A stretch of 64,000 nucleotides of DNA from Lepus europaeus (GCF_033115175.1 NW_026909534.1:767701-831700), one strand, 5' to 3'; counted from the first letter of the stretch, positions 34,863-46,062 are shown. Notes: a model not told the origin generated them from the sequence alone. Program-made: numbers and translations.

Positions 34863-36699
34863 CCCTTGCATCTCTACTTCCCACACACTGCTCATGTAGA
34901 CAAAAATGAACCCAACTGTACATCTGAGTTTCATTTCATTATATGTAGATGTTACCCCAAAGCTCAACCAACATCTTTGTTCCCTGAAAGCCTCACTGTT
35001 TATTGGCAGATGGTCACAACAGGACTTCAGTGTCGCTCTCAGAGCATGTTAGACCTCAGCAGCAAACCGGGCAAACCCTCTTTTCTCTTTCCCAGGAGGC
35101 AAGTCCCATTTCCTGTGATTCTGGTGTATTCTGCCTATGGCACTCTAAGTATTCCAAAAGGGACTCCCAGGTTATACTCCAGTCAGGAGGTCTTATGTCA
35201 CAGAGACTCAATCAAAGCATGGGGGGTGGATTCTAATGCAAAACTGAGACAAAAGGAATGGATATACAAGCAAGGGACCTCTATGGACCTGGCCACAAGT
35301 TTTAAGAAGTGGTGCCTTCCTCCTGGGCCTCCATCAACCCCATACACTTTGCAGTGTTGGATGATGTTTCTCTAGCTAGGGACATGTCAATGGACTTGGT
35401 TGGGATCACGAAACTTGAGTCTGGATCCTGCAGCTCTCACCATATTTGTCACAGCTCTAGTAGGGAGTCCATGAATCTGAATTTCACTCCTGAAGAAAGC
35501 CAGTGCCCAGACCTTCTCTATCAAACCTTTCCCTTGAGGCAGACAGCTGAGGGTATCTATGGTCAGTCCTGGGTCTTTGCAATCTCCTGACTCACAGCCA
35601 GCCAGCCTCCCAAAGGCACTCAATTTATGGCTGCAAGGGGCCCTGGGCTGCATGCAAACAAAGCAGTTTCATAACTTGTTGGTCCTCATGGCTCTGGCTG
35701 GCCTTGCTAAGGTGCTTCTTCCTGGGGGGTCATGTCATCAGAGTGCAAGGCTCAAGGCCTGCCATAGGTGTAGTGCCAAACTGGCACAATGGCCTGCCAG
35801 ATCCTGACCTCTGGGCAGATTAGGTCACCCCTTACTTCTGCCCTTCCACCCCAGGCAGCCCGAGTGCAGGCTTAGGAGGAGTCTCCCTGGGGTCATTGAA
35901 TATAGGCACATACTCCTACTCTTGAGGTCCAATGCCCAGTGGCATGGGAGGCTGAACCGAAGCCTAAGCCTGAGCTTCCCTAAGGCCTCTCACAGGTCAC
36001 ATCAGGCCCCCAGATGAGATCAATGTTTCCAGATGAAGCCAGTGTCTTTTTCAGGTGAGATGAGACCTTTCAGGTAAGCTTGACCCTGCCAGGTGATGCT
36101 TGGCCATGATGACTTTGGCTCTTGCAGGTACTAGAATATTCCCAGAGCAAGAATGATGTGGCAGCCCTTCTCCTCATGTACATGGATGAGAAACTGCTTT
36201 CTGGACCCAGGCATGCATTGTATGGTCGGTACATGATAGTGATGTGGTTTCTTGCCACCAGGTTGAATGATGGCCAAATGCCTGGATGACTGCACTTCCA
36301 ACTGCTCCTGGTCCTTGTATGTCCTAGACAATCTTCTTAAGGATGGTCCCACAGCAGAAAGAGCTGGCAGAGATATCCCTACTGTGAGTTACAGCCCTCA
36401 TCTCCCCATTAGCCAAGGGAGCTGTGTTCTGTCTGTGACCAACCTCTGGAGTCCCTTACCCATGGTCCTCTGGCCTTGTCCAGATGATTCTTATGGCCCT
36501 GCTGACCCTTCTGCCTCAATTTTCTCCAGTCAATCAATGAACCCAATGCCAGACCACAACCAGATAGTAGGGTCCCCCATTCTAGGTCCCTTTAGCCTGA
36601 CTTCCAAACCCAGTCAATATCCATCCTCCACCCAGCTCCCACCCCAATCTCCATGGCAGCCACCTATAGACCAACTGGACTCCATGTTTTCCCCTAGTT
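34863..36699. other. No gene recognised; lies 3' of the kinase pseudogene
   Basis: Moderately GC-rich. The frame 36267-36740 on the plus strand (157 codons, Pro/Ser-rich) lies opposite the kinase tail and has no motif. Short CAGGTGAKR-type repeats occur at 35990-36100. The segment could be the 3' flank or 3' UTR of the minus-strand kinase copy. Confidence 0.35.
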
Positions 36700-36863
36700 C
36701 ACCTACTTCCCTCCTCTGTTCCTTTATCGTGACCAAATGAGCTCCCAGCTGCTTTAGCAGGTGAAGTCCCTGCCTCCTCGTCCTGTTGCTTTTCTGGGAG
36801 GCTCCCTTTCTCTGCCACTCCCTGGAAACAGCTCCTGTCTGCTAAGTGATCCACAGTGTTATT

Positions 36864-37215
36864 GATGCTGAAGGTGGAGACAGAGGACACAGGGCTGTTG
36901 TAACTGAGGACTGGCCAGCAAATGTAGGTCTTCCTCCTCACATCAGGTTGGGGACCATCTGTCCTGTTAGCCTCACTGCTGCTGGTGCTGAGAGTCAGTA
37001 TGGAGGACACCAGGCTGTTGTACCTGAGGCCCAGGAGTGTAGGTCCTCCTCCTTATGCCAGGTTGAGGACTATCTGAACTTCAGGTCTCACTGCTGCTGG
37101 TGTTGAGACTGGACATGGAGGTCACGGGGCTCTTGTACCAGAGGACTGGCCAGGAAGTGTGGATCCTCATCATACCAGATGAGGAACCATCCATCCTGCG
37201 GGCTTCATGGCAGGC
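36864..37215 (-). repeat. Tandem repeat in the kinase tail, three units of about 115-121 bases
   Basis: Three units on the minus strand each encode a variant of WPVLWYKSPVTSMSSLNTSS followed by a Ser-rich linker. Units start near 36864, 36985 and 37100 (plus coordinates). They lie in different frames, so the repeat predates the frameshifts. Confidence 0.85.
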
Positions 37216-37289
37216 ATTTGGCCCTGATGACTGGTCACCTTCAGGCAGCACTGGGAACATGGCACTGGCCTGGAGACTGGGCATCAGGG

Positions 37290-37705
37290 AGGCTGCTTTA
37301 TGGCTCAGCTGAAAGCCCAGCTCCACAAGGTAGTTTTGAGACTCAGCATACTGAGCAGATCCTAGAGGCTCCACTTTAGTGAGCTCAGTTCTTGCTATTC
37401 CACTGAAGCCCTCCTGGGATTTTCCACAGCCCAGCACAGGGGACAAGCAGCCATCCTTCCTCCTCACAGCCCAGCTGGAAGACAAGGACAGATATTGCTG
37501 ACCTTCAGCAACTTTGGAAGGACCTAGGAACCCCATGTCAATTTCGTTGGCTTCTTGTGTGCTGTAAGCCTTTGTCTGGGATTTCCCTGGCTCAGAGCAG
37601 GGGACAAGCGGCCATCCTCCTCTTCACAGCTCAGCTGGATGACAAGGTCTGGCAGGTATTTCTGACTTTCAGTATTTTTGGAAGAACCTAGGATCCCCAT
37701 GTCTG
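37290..37705 (-). repeat. Second tail repeat of the kinase pseudogene, period about 170 bases
   Basis: Two to three units encode variants of MGILGSSKNTESQKYLPDL with a charged GRLSPALSQG-type segment. The DNA landmarks are GGGATTTTCCACAGCCCAGC and its partner GGGATTTCCCTGGCTCAGAG. Confidence 0.7.
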
Positions 37706-38720
37706 TTTCATTTCTACCTCTCTTCTGTAAGCCTTTGCTGGTATTTTCCCCAGCATTGCATGGTGGTGGTGGTGGGGCTGTCCTGTTCTTTAAGGCCCTC
37801 CTGAGACACCAGGTTCTCCACAGCTTCACGAATTTCCTGGTTCTTGGCAGAACTCAGAGACTGAAAAGTGTAATGTCACTTGGTTTGGGCCCTTTCTGCT
37901 CCATGCTGAGCCACTTGTAGCCCATAGCATCTTCCAAAGTGGGCCTCTCAGCAGGGACAAAAGTGATTATCCAATCCAGCATCTCTTCAGTTCCCTGCTT
38001 ATATAGTAGGGGATTAGGTTAAGAGCCAGGCAGGATAGCTTCCTTCAGGTGCACAAAGCTCTCCCCTTCAAAGGGCAGCCACCCTGTCGCTATGGTGTAC
38101 AGGACCAGGCCCAGACTCCACATGTCGGCTTTATACCCATCAAACTCCTTATCTAGGAACACTTCTGGGGCATAATATCCAAGTGTCCCACACAATGACT
38201 TCAGTTGTTGGCCTTCAGTCAGTTTTTGGCTAAAGTCCAAGTCAATTAGCCTAATAGATGTTTTATAGTCCAGAACAATGTGCTGCATATGGCAGTACTC
38301 CACTGCTGCTAATGTCTGAATGAAACACCAACATGCTTCTCCTTCCTGAAGGAGGCTGTACCCTACCACATACTTTCCAAGGTCCCCCCCCCCCGCAAAA
38401 AAAATACCCTGTGAAAAGACAGGCTCTATCTGCTATGTAGTCTACCTATAACAGTTTTATAATGTGAGGGTGATGCACAGAATGCATAATATCTGCTTCT
38501 ACTCATGCTTGTGGGAACTCGGAAGAATCCCCATCACCTCTGGCAATGATCTTCACAGCCCCCTTGGTTCTGCTCTCCAGATGGAGGGCCAGCTTCACCT
38601 GGACAAAGCTGCCCTTGCCAATGATCCTGAGGATCTCATATTCATGGAACACCTCCTTCTCAGTGTGGGAGGATCTGATGCCTTTCATCATCAGGATATC
38701 TCTTGTACCTAGTGTACTGG

Positions 38721-40728
38721 GACACCAGGAACACTAGCTTGTCACCTACAGTAGCTACGGTAACATGATAATCCAATGAGAAAGCAACAGATAAATCCAA
38801 TGGAGAGCAACAGATAAATAGTGCTGGGAGAGTTGGAATCAGCAATTTTTCACAGGAAGCTTTGGAAGATGTTTACTGCAGTCTGTCTGAAAGTGGGACA
38901 AAACGGAAACAAGATGTGTTTGGTGCTTTGGAAAGTGTGAAACTTGACCACATACGATATCTATTCTTTTGTATCAGAAGCAACAAACAAAACAAGCCCA
39001 TGCAGAAAACCCAGAATTTCTCAACATATTTTGTAATGCACATGGTTGCTGATCAAGACAAAACTGAATAACCCTTCAGAGCTAGATGAACGAATAAGGA
39101 GAGAAGCCTGAGAATTATAAAAAAATACTGAGGAGTAAAGCACAACCCCTCAAATGAGATAGCATGGAATAATTTAATCCAGTGCAGTTCTCTTAAGTTA
39201 GTGGCTAATAGATTTAAAATAGCAATTCTTAGTAGTCTGTATGGGAAGAGATACTACTTGCAAATCTGTTACTAGGCGAAATTATCCCTAACTCTGTCAT
39301 GATTGCAAATACATACAGTATGCATCCTAAACAATACATGGATCTTTTTTACAATGCTCTGTGATTTTTTACACTAGGCTCTAGTATTGAAAATTTATGA
39401 AATTATCTGTGGTAAAAATACTTATACATATCACATGACTCAAGATTAACATTGTTATCTTAAGCCTTGTAGAAAACTGTAGCTTGCTGACATTCATCTC
39501 TGGATTGGAGTAAAAATATGTAATGATTTTTGCATTGGAAATAACTGGAGCTCTGTCTCTGTCTCTCTTCCGCTCTCCTTCTGGCTCTTTTCTTGCTCAA
39601 CCCTTCCCTCCAGTCTTTCGGGTTTCCCAGCATAAACTCTTTCCCTTACTCTGGTGTTTGGTGTGTTTTATGGAGGCCTTACATTGATGCCATGACTTAG
39701 ATCCAGTCTCCCCCAGTGACTTTGCTCTCTCCCTTTGGGAATCTCTGAGTTACTCTGGGGTCCTGGATTTCTGCCAGTGACAAAACACACCCCTATAACT
39801 CCTTCCACAACATCAAAATCTCCATGATCTCCATCCAAACACTGGGCTTCCAAATTCTGAGCTAAGATGCAGAACAGGAAATTCTCACGGTGACGTTTAC
39901 TTCCGAGTTGTGGTTCTACTCTCATCTATGTTCACTTGGAAGTCCTATTACTGGGCACCAGCCACAACTCGCAAAGGCTTTTTGTCTCTATGGATGCTAT
40001 GTCTGGGTAACAGTGGGTGTGGGTGATGACTCAACCTGCTATTTCCCTTCTACAGCCTAAGCCCTTGGCTCCAGTGGGCACTTGGGTGACGACCCTGCCC
40101 TCTGCTCCCATATCTTTTTAAATGGGACTAAATAGAACTACAAATCTTAACAAAGTTTTGTTTCTCCTGTAGTCTTTATAAAGCCTCACAACTCCTAAGA
40201 ATAAATCTGTATAACTAGATCATCACTGGTAGTTATCTCCGCCTTCCAAAATTCTCTTCCAAAACCATTAGCACCTTTTAAGATTCAATGATTGCTGTAA
40301 TTTACTTTTAGAAGTCTCAACCTTGTTTCTTCTAAAAATGTCACTTCCAACACATCCAGTGTTAGTAAAATGTATGTAATACTATGAAGCAGACCATCTA
40401 TTAAATATCAATTTTATTTCCTATTAGACTAAGCAATAAAAGTAACAATCAGAAAACTTTGACCAGAATTGCAGAAGATTTTATTCTGATAGCTCTCATT
40501 CATGCAGATCACCTTCTCGATAAAGTCATCCTAATCAATGTCTCATTTTTGTGTACCCTTGATCTGCTTAAGTCTCATTGCAGATATTCTTGCTGTATTT
40601 TCCAAACACAAAATACAAGTAAGATTTTTTGGTTACAAACTTTTGAGTGTAAATGAGTGAGTGAGTGAGTGAGTGTGAAGAGCATCTCTCTAACAAATAT
40701 GATACCTTTAACTTACAAAAGGATTACT
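38721..40728. other. No gene recognised
   Basis: AT-rich, with stops in all frames. A pyrimidine-rich segment around 39540-39680 (ending CATAAACTCTTTCCCTTACT) recalls the U5 side of an LTR but lacks any partner. (GTGA)n of five units at 40653-40676. Confidence 0.35.
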
Positions 40729-41050
40729 GGGGCCAGTGCAGTACTGTAGTAGGCTAACCCACCACCTGCAGCACCATTGTCCCATATGGGTAGCAGTTCA
40801 TGTCCCGCTGCATCTCTTTCAATCCAGCTCTCTGCTATGCCAAGGAAAAACACTGAAAGATGGCCCAAGTGCTTAGACCCCTGCACCCATATGGGAGACC
40901 CCAAGGAGGTTCCTGGCCCCTGGCTTCCAATCAGCTCAGCTCTGGCTGTTGCAGCCATTTGGGGAGTGAACCAGAAGATGGAAGACTTTTCTGTCTCTTC
41001 CTCTCTCTGTTACTCTACCTCTCAAATAAATACCAATCTTGAAAAAGAAA
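40729..41050 (+). mobile_element. CSINE
   Basis: Plus-strand copy from GGGGCCAGTGCAGTACTGTA through CAGCTCTCTGCTATGCCAAG to AAATAAATACCAATC. Confidence 0.9.
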
Positions 41051-41362
41051 TTATTTACATATTTGAAGTTGAAAATTTGCACATGTTTGAATTTTTATCT
41101 ATATACCTCTTCTCCATTCTACTATAGGATAATTACCATCTGTGTGAATTAAATTGAAATAATTGTAGAAGAGAAAAATATACAAAAATTCTAATGTATG
41201 TTTTACTATTAAAACATTAAAATCATAGCTGCATAATATAGTAAGAATAGCTGTAATTTAGCAAGAATAAATAAGTTTTTCATGGATAATTTTATACTTG
41301 ATTTCTCAAAGCACTTTTCAATAAACTTATTGGGCAAAAGTAAAACATAGCTCAAAATGTTA
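41051..41362. other. AT-rich spacer
   Basis: No gene or recognisable repeat. Confidence 0.4.
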
Positions 41363-41668
41363 ATTTTTTAATCTTTATTTGTTTAAAGTCAGAGTTACAC
41401 AGAGAGAAAAGCAGAGGCAGAGAGAAGAGAGGTGGTATTCCATCTGCTTGATCACTCCCCAGCTGGCTGCAACAGCTGGAGCTGTGCAAATCCAAAGCCA
41501 GGAGCCAGGAGATTCCTTCAGGTCTTCCACATGGGTGCAGGGGCTTTCACAGGCCATCACAGGGAGCTGGATTGGAAGTGGAGCAGCCAGGACTTGAACC
41601 AGCACTCAAATGTGATGCCAGAACTGAAGGCAGCATCTTTACCCATTACACCACAGCGTTGGAACCCC
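41363..41668 (-). mobile_element. CSINE, minus strand
   Basis: Old-type copy, from the TTAATCTTTATTTGTTTAAA tail complement to the head complement CCCATTACACCACAGCGTT. It has a deletion of part of the core (CTTGGGCCATC block missing near 41550). Confidence 0.88.
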
Positions 41669-41836
41669 TCAAATTTTAGTTATCTAAACATAAAAGCTCC
41701 CACCATAAAGAACAAAGAACTGCTGAGGTGGATTTTAAGGAGAATGTCTGGGATTGTACTGATGAGAGAAATCAATGAAGACTTCCTCTAATGATAATAA
41801 ACCATTAACATATAAAGAAATAGAATGTTCATCTCA

Positions 41837-42173
41837 TGGCCGGCGCCGCGGCTCACTAGGCTAATCCTCCGCCTTGCGGCGCCGGCACACCGGGTTCTAG
41901 TCCCGGTCGGGGCACCGATCCTGTCCCGGTTGCCCCTCTTCCAGGCCAGCTCTCTGCTGTGGCCAGGGAGTGCAGTGGAGGATGGCCCAAGTGCTTGGGC
42001 CCTGCACCCCATGGGAGACCAGGAGAAGCACCTGGCTCCTGCCATTGGATCGGTGCGGTGCGCTGGCTGCAGTGCGCTACCACGGCGGCCATTGGAGGGT
42101 GAACCAATGGCAAAAGGAAGACCTTTCTCTCTGTCTCTCTCTCACTGTCCACTCTGCCTGTCAAAAAAAAAAA
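41837..42173 (+). mobile_element. Very young CSINE, intact Pol III boxes, 15-base duplication
   Basis: The least decayed copy in the window. The head GGCCGGCGCCGCGGCTCACT keeps its CpGs, and the B-box-like GGTTCTAGTCCCGG and an uninterrupted A-tail are present. Perfect 15-base direct repeats AGAATGTTCATCTCA lie at 41822-41836 and 42174-42188. It is a candidate for an insertion polymorphism. Confidence 0.96.
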
Positions 42174-42385
42174 AGAATGTTCATCTCAGTAGTTCCTCAG
42201 ATGTTTGTTTCTGAGAAGGAAAAGGAAGTTATTACAAAGATAACCAAACAATCTGGAAAAGAAGACAGCAGATACACCTGTCAACTTCTTTATGTAATAA
42301 TCATCCTTGTGAAAAGAGGGATTTCCTTTATCTGAAGAAAGGCATGATGCTAGCAGGTAAGCATAAAATTAAAAATTCAATTGTG

Positions 42386-43068
42386 TGGCGCTGGTGCTGT
42401 GATGTAGTGAGTTAAGCCACCATCTGAAGTGCCGGCATCCCAGCTGGGTGGCGGTTCGAGTTCCAGCTGCTCCACTTCTAATCCAGCTCATTGCTAATGC
42501 ATCTAGGAGGGTGACAGAAAATGGGCACAAGTTCTTGGGCCCCTGAACCCATGTGGGACACCCACATGAAGCTCCTGGCTTTTGGCTTCAGCCTGGCCCA
42601 TCCCTGGCCATTGCAGCCATTTGGGGAGTGAACCAGCTGATGGAAAGCTTATCTTTCTGCTTCTCCCTCTCTGTAACTCCACCTTTTAAGTAAGTAGAGA
42701 AATCTTCTTCTTTTTTTTATTTATTTTTTTGACAGGCAGAGTGGATAGTGAGAGAGACAGAGAGAAAGGTCTTCTTTTGCCATTGGTTCACCCTCCAATG
42801 GCCACTGCGGCCAGCACATCTTGCTGATCCAAAGCCAGGAGCCAGATGCTTCTCCTGGTCTCCCATGAGGGTGCAGGGCCCAAGGACTTGGGCCATCCTC
42901 CACTGCCTTCCAGAGCCATAGCAGAGAGCTGGCCTGGAAGAGGGGCAACCGGGATAGAATCTGGTGCCCCAACCGGGACTAGAACCTGGTGTGCCGGCGC
43001 CGCAAGGCAGAGGATTGGCATGTTAAGCCACGGCGCCGGCCTTAAGTAAGTAGAGAAATCTTCTAAAA
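42386..43068 (+). mobile_element. CSINE interrupted in its tail by an inverted young CSINE
   Basis: The outer plus-strand copy runs 42386-42707, from GTGGCGCTGGTGCTGTGATG to its tail TTAAGTAAGTAGAGAAATCT, and resumes at 43042-43068. The inner copy is in the opposite orientation. Confidence 0.93.
42708..43041 (-). mobile_element. Young CSINE with a perfect 22-base target-site duplication
   Basis: The minus-strand copy keeps CpGs (GTGCCGGCGCCGCAAGG). Identical 22-base direct repeats begin at 42686 and 43042 (TTAAGTAAGTAGAGAAATCT plus TC), the longest duplication in the window. Confidence 0.97.
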
Positions 43069-43402
43069 CATTCAACTGTGTGCTGTTGACTATAAATACA
43101 CTACTAATCAGGAAATTGAAGGAGGTTTTAATTTACCCAGAAATAGAATCCCAACTTGTTGTCACCTGAGGTTAGCTACAAAGATTATTTTCCTAGTTTG
43201 AACAAACAGAAGTCATGCCTTTTATGATAAACAGACTCTACACTTAGAACATTCCACCCCTTCAACTGGATAAAGTTGAAAATAGGTATTTTATTAAAAA
43301 TGAGCACAGAACACAATCTGATGATGTGAGGATTTCATTCACGTGTATGTTGACTCATAACAAAATCTCTGCTTCTAAACTTCTTATAAGACATCATTTT
43401 AG

Positions 43403-43761
43403 CTGGCGCCGTGGCTCAACAGGCTAATCCTCCGCCTGTCGGTGCCAGCACACCGGGTTCTAGTCCCAGTCTGGGCGCCGGATTCTGTCCCGGTTGCCCC
43501 TCTTCCAGGTCAGCTCTCTGCTATGGCCCAGGAGTGCAGTGGAGGATGGCCCAAGTGCTTGGGCCCTGCACCCCATGGGAGACCAGGATAAGTACCTGGC
43601 TCCTGCCTTTGGATCAGCATTGTGCGCTGGCAGCAGCGTGCCAGCCACAGTGGCCATTGGATGGTGAACCAATGGCAAAAAAAAAAAAAAAAACCCAAAT
43701 TTTTTTTTCTCTCTCTCTCACTATCCACTCTGCCTGTCAAAAAGAAAAAAAAAGAAAATAA
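43403..43761 (+). mobile_element. CSINE with an internal A/T block
   Basis: Young subfamily head (GCTGGCGCCGTGGCTCAACA) and B-box-like GGTTCTAGTCCC. Direct repeats ATCATTTTAG at 43393-43402 and 43762-43771. The usual GGAAGACCTTTCTCTCTGT stretch is replaced by an 18-A run, CCC and a run of nine Ts (43677-43710). Confidence 0.93.
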
Positions 43762-43771
43762 ATCATTTTAG

Positions 43772-44335
43772 ACTTGAAGAATTGAACAAATAGTACAACC
43801 AAACTAACACTTCGTAACATTTGCAGACCCTCACAGCCTAGACACTGGTTTAAATAAGAATGCTTGAACTCACTACCTATGCTTTTTCAATCCCAGAAAG
43901 TTGAAGACATTTCCCAAGGTCACAGAAAGACAGCATGTAATAAAACAAATATGCAAACCTAATGACACTTTACTGATTCAGGACTATCAGAGAGGATTCA
44001 GAATATAAGAACGTGCAGAGAGCTACTGTTTATTGTGTAGAAACAACCAAAGAAAGCATGATTCCTTTCTAGAAAATTTTGGAACACATTTTTATTTCCT
44101 TTTGTCAGGATGCTTGTCCTCAAGGCTTTAGAAAAATCTTGATGATATTTATATGAGACCCTATTCATTTGATTTAAATTTCCAATTATTTATGAATTTC
44201 AATGGTTCAGTTTGAAATGTGTGAAAAAATTTACTGAATGAATACGAAACTAGACCATGCAACTTATTCTTATCCATACAGAAGGAACTTAACATTGTTA
44301 TATACATAAAGATTTACTGTCATTGGAAGTAGGCT
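43772..44335. other. No feature recognised
   Basis: AT-rich, no gene. May contain very old repeat. Confidence 0.35.
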
Positions 44336-44652
44336 TTTTTTGAAGATTTATTTAATTGAGAGACAGAGTTACAAAGAGTGGGAATGGCAGAGAGAAAGGT
44401 TTTCTATCCACTGCTTCACTCCCCAAATGGCCACAACAGGCAAAGCTGGGCCAAACTAAATCTAGGATCCAGGAGCTTCTTCCAGGTCTCCCACATGAAT
44501 GAGTTCAGGGGCCCAAGCACTTGGGCCATCTTCTACAGCTTTCCCAGGCTGTAGCAGAGAGCTGGATCAGAAAAGGAACAGCTGGGACATGAACTGGTGC
44601 CCATATGAGATGCCAGTGCTGCAGGTGGAGGCTTAGCCACAGTGCCAGACCT
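44336..44652 (-). mobile_element. CSINE, minus strand, with duplicated end
   Basis: From TTGAAGATTTATTTAATTGA to the head complement. The end CCACAGTGCCAGACCTGGAA is repeated 32 bases later (44637-44660 and 44669-44692), a short tandem duplication that spans the SINE end and its flank. Confidence 0.9.
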
Positions 44653-44847
44653 GGAATTAGCTCTGACACCACAGTGCCAGACCTGGAATTAGGTTTTGAA
44701 TATTTTCCTTGCTACACTCTGTCATTCAGTGACCTTGGGAAAATGTTTTGGACTTTTTGGGATTGAAAAAGCATGGGTAGTGATTTCAAACTTTCTTATT
44801 TCAAACACTTTCTAGGCTGTGAGGCTTTGCAAACACGATGAATGCAA

Positions 44848-44986
44848 CAATACATCAAAAAGGTATTATCACCACCTTCCTGAATCTGTATATATGAAAT
44901 ACATGAAATTTGTATATCTTAAAATAAAAAGTATGAAACAGGAAAATTATATATATATATATATATCATACCTTTTTGATGTATTG
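44848..44986. repeat. 19-base perfect inverted repeat around an L1 tail
   Basis: CAATACATCAAAAAGGTAT at 44848-44866 is matched by its exact reverse complement at 44968-44986. Between them lies a 3' L1 tail fragment (44870-44946) and a (TA)n run. Confidence 0.92.
44870..44946 (+). mobile_element. L1 3'-terminal fragment
   Basis: ACCTTCCTGAATCTGTATAT through GTATATCTTAAAATA, near-identical to 46011-46064. Its end AGTATGAAACAGGAAAA also occurs at 52330-52345. Confidence 0.7.
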
Positions 44987-45044
44987 TGTATATATATATA
45001 AATATATATACACTCACACACAACATGTAATATGATAAAGTGGG

Positions 45045-45901
45045 TTTTATCACAGGCATGCAAGTGTGGTTCAACATCTATAAAAATCAATGAAATCATA
45101 TCAGCAGAATGAACAACATAAAACAAATGAACATCTCAATAGATGCAGTGGATGCTTCCGTCACAAGATGCAACATCCCGTGATAAAAAAAATTGGAACT
45201 AAGAAGGTAAAGAGGGGGGCTGGTACTGTGGTGCAGCAGGTTAATGCCCTGGCCTGAAGTGCAGGCATCCCATATGGGTGCCAGTTCAAGACCCGGCAGC
45301 TCCACTTTCTATTCAGCTCTCTGCTATGGCCTGGGATAGCAGTAGAAGATGGTACAAGTCCATGGACCCCTGCACCCATGTAGGAGACCTGGAAGAAGCT
45401 CCTGGCTCCTGGCTTTGGATCAGCAGAGTTCCAGCTGTTGCGGCCAAATGGGGAGTAAACCATCAGATGGAAGACCTCTCTCTCCTCTCTCTCCCTCTCT
45501 CTTTCTCTCTCTGCCTCTCCTCTCTCTGTGTAACTATGACTTTCAAGTAAAAACATAGCTCAAAATTATCAAAGCTTTATGACAAAACAATAGCCAATAT
45601 CATACTGAATGGGAAAAAGCTGAAAACTTTTCCCCTGAGTTTTGGAACAAGATAGTAACTCCTCATAAACCATTTTTAGTCAATACAGTATCTCAAGTAC
45701 TCAATAGAGTACTCAGGTAAAGAAATAAAGGATGAAAATTGGGAAGGAGGAAGTCAAAATATCTGTCTTTTCAGAAGACATGATTTTGGAGAGAAAAACT
45801 TAAAACACTGCAGTAAAAACATGTTGGGAGTGATAAATCAATAAGTCACAGGATACAAAATCAATGTACAAATAAGTTGCATTCGTACACACTAAAAATG
45901 T
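45045..45901 (+). mobile_element. Old LINE-1 ORF2 fragment, left part
   Basis: Reverse-transcriptase-region DNA of L1, with GGTTCAACATCTATAAAAAT, CAATAGATGCAG and GCCAATATCATACTGAATGG, running to GTTGCATTCGTACACACTAA. The reading frame is destroyed. The same element resumes at about 52346, so the insertions between are younger. Confidence 0.8.
45217..45552 (+). mobile_element. CSINE inside the old L1
   Basis: Plus-strand copy from GGGGGGCTGGTACTGTGGTG to a CT-rich tract and TTTCAAGTAAAAACA. L1 sequence continues on both sides. Confidence 0.9.
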
Positions 45902-46062
45902 GTAAAGGTAAGTTTAGGACCTTTGTAAAAAGTAAGAATGGGAATAGAAAAGGGAAGAGAAAAAAGGGTGGGAATATGGGCAAGATGGAGAGTAGAGTGG
46001 AAATTATCACGACCTTCCTGAATCTGTATATATGAAATACATGAAATTTGTATATCTTAAAT
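45902..46062 (+). mobile_element. 5'-truncated L1 3' end, second layer
   Basis: A polypurine-rich 3' UTR piece followed by the same CTGTATATATGAAATACATG motif as at 44885. Its own 3' end appears to continue at 52318-52345 (ATTAAAATAAACAGTATGAAACAGG) after the third-layer insertion. Confidence 0.65.

Larger units (their letters stand above)
36700..38720 (-). pseudogene. Sperm-motility-kinase / MARK-like Ser/Thr kinase pseudogene
   Basis: Protein-kinase features run down the minus strand. They are the glycine loop IGKGSFVQVKLALH and the lysine strand GAVKIIA (38503-38691), helix C region EADIMHSVHHPHIIKLL, the YCHMQHIV segment, LIDLDFS in place of DFG, the activation-loop end CGTLGYYAPEV, DMWSLGLVLYTIATGWLPFEG (38019-38369), and ERPTLEDAMGYKWL of the last subdomain. 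This is the SMOK/MARK branch, male-germline kinases in rodents. Defects are in-frame TGA (38503-38505) and TAG stops, a frame change near the C-run at 38384-38396, a TAA at 38019, further stops, and loss of the whole H-R-D-x-K-x-x-N catalytic loop. No intron is seen. The C-terminal tail contains two tandem repeat arrays. It cannot encode an active kinase. Confidence 0.88.

Noticed and set aside
39540..39680. Plus-strand LTR U5-like segment
   Set aside because: Only a pyrimidine-rich stretch and CATAAACTC resemble a polyadenylation region; no TATA box, no partner LTR and no duplicated ends.
41825..42214. 129-codon frame with apparent conservation elsewhere in the window
   Set aside because: It is the CSINE itself; similarity to frames at 43411, 42788 and 893 reflects the repeat, not a gene family.
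44946..45012. TA-rich stretch as a promoter or origin
   Set aside because: It is a simple (TA)n expansion at the end of an L1 tail.
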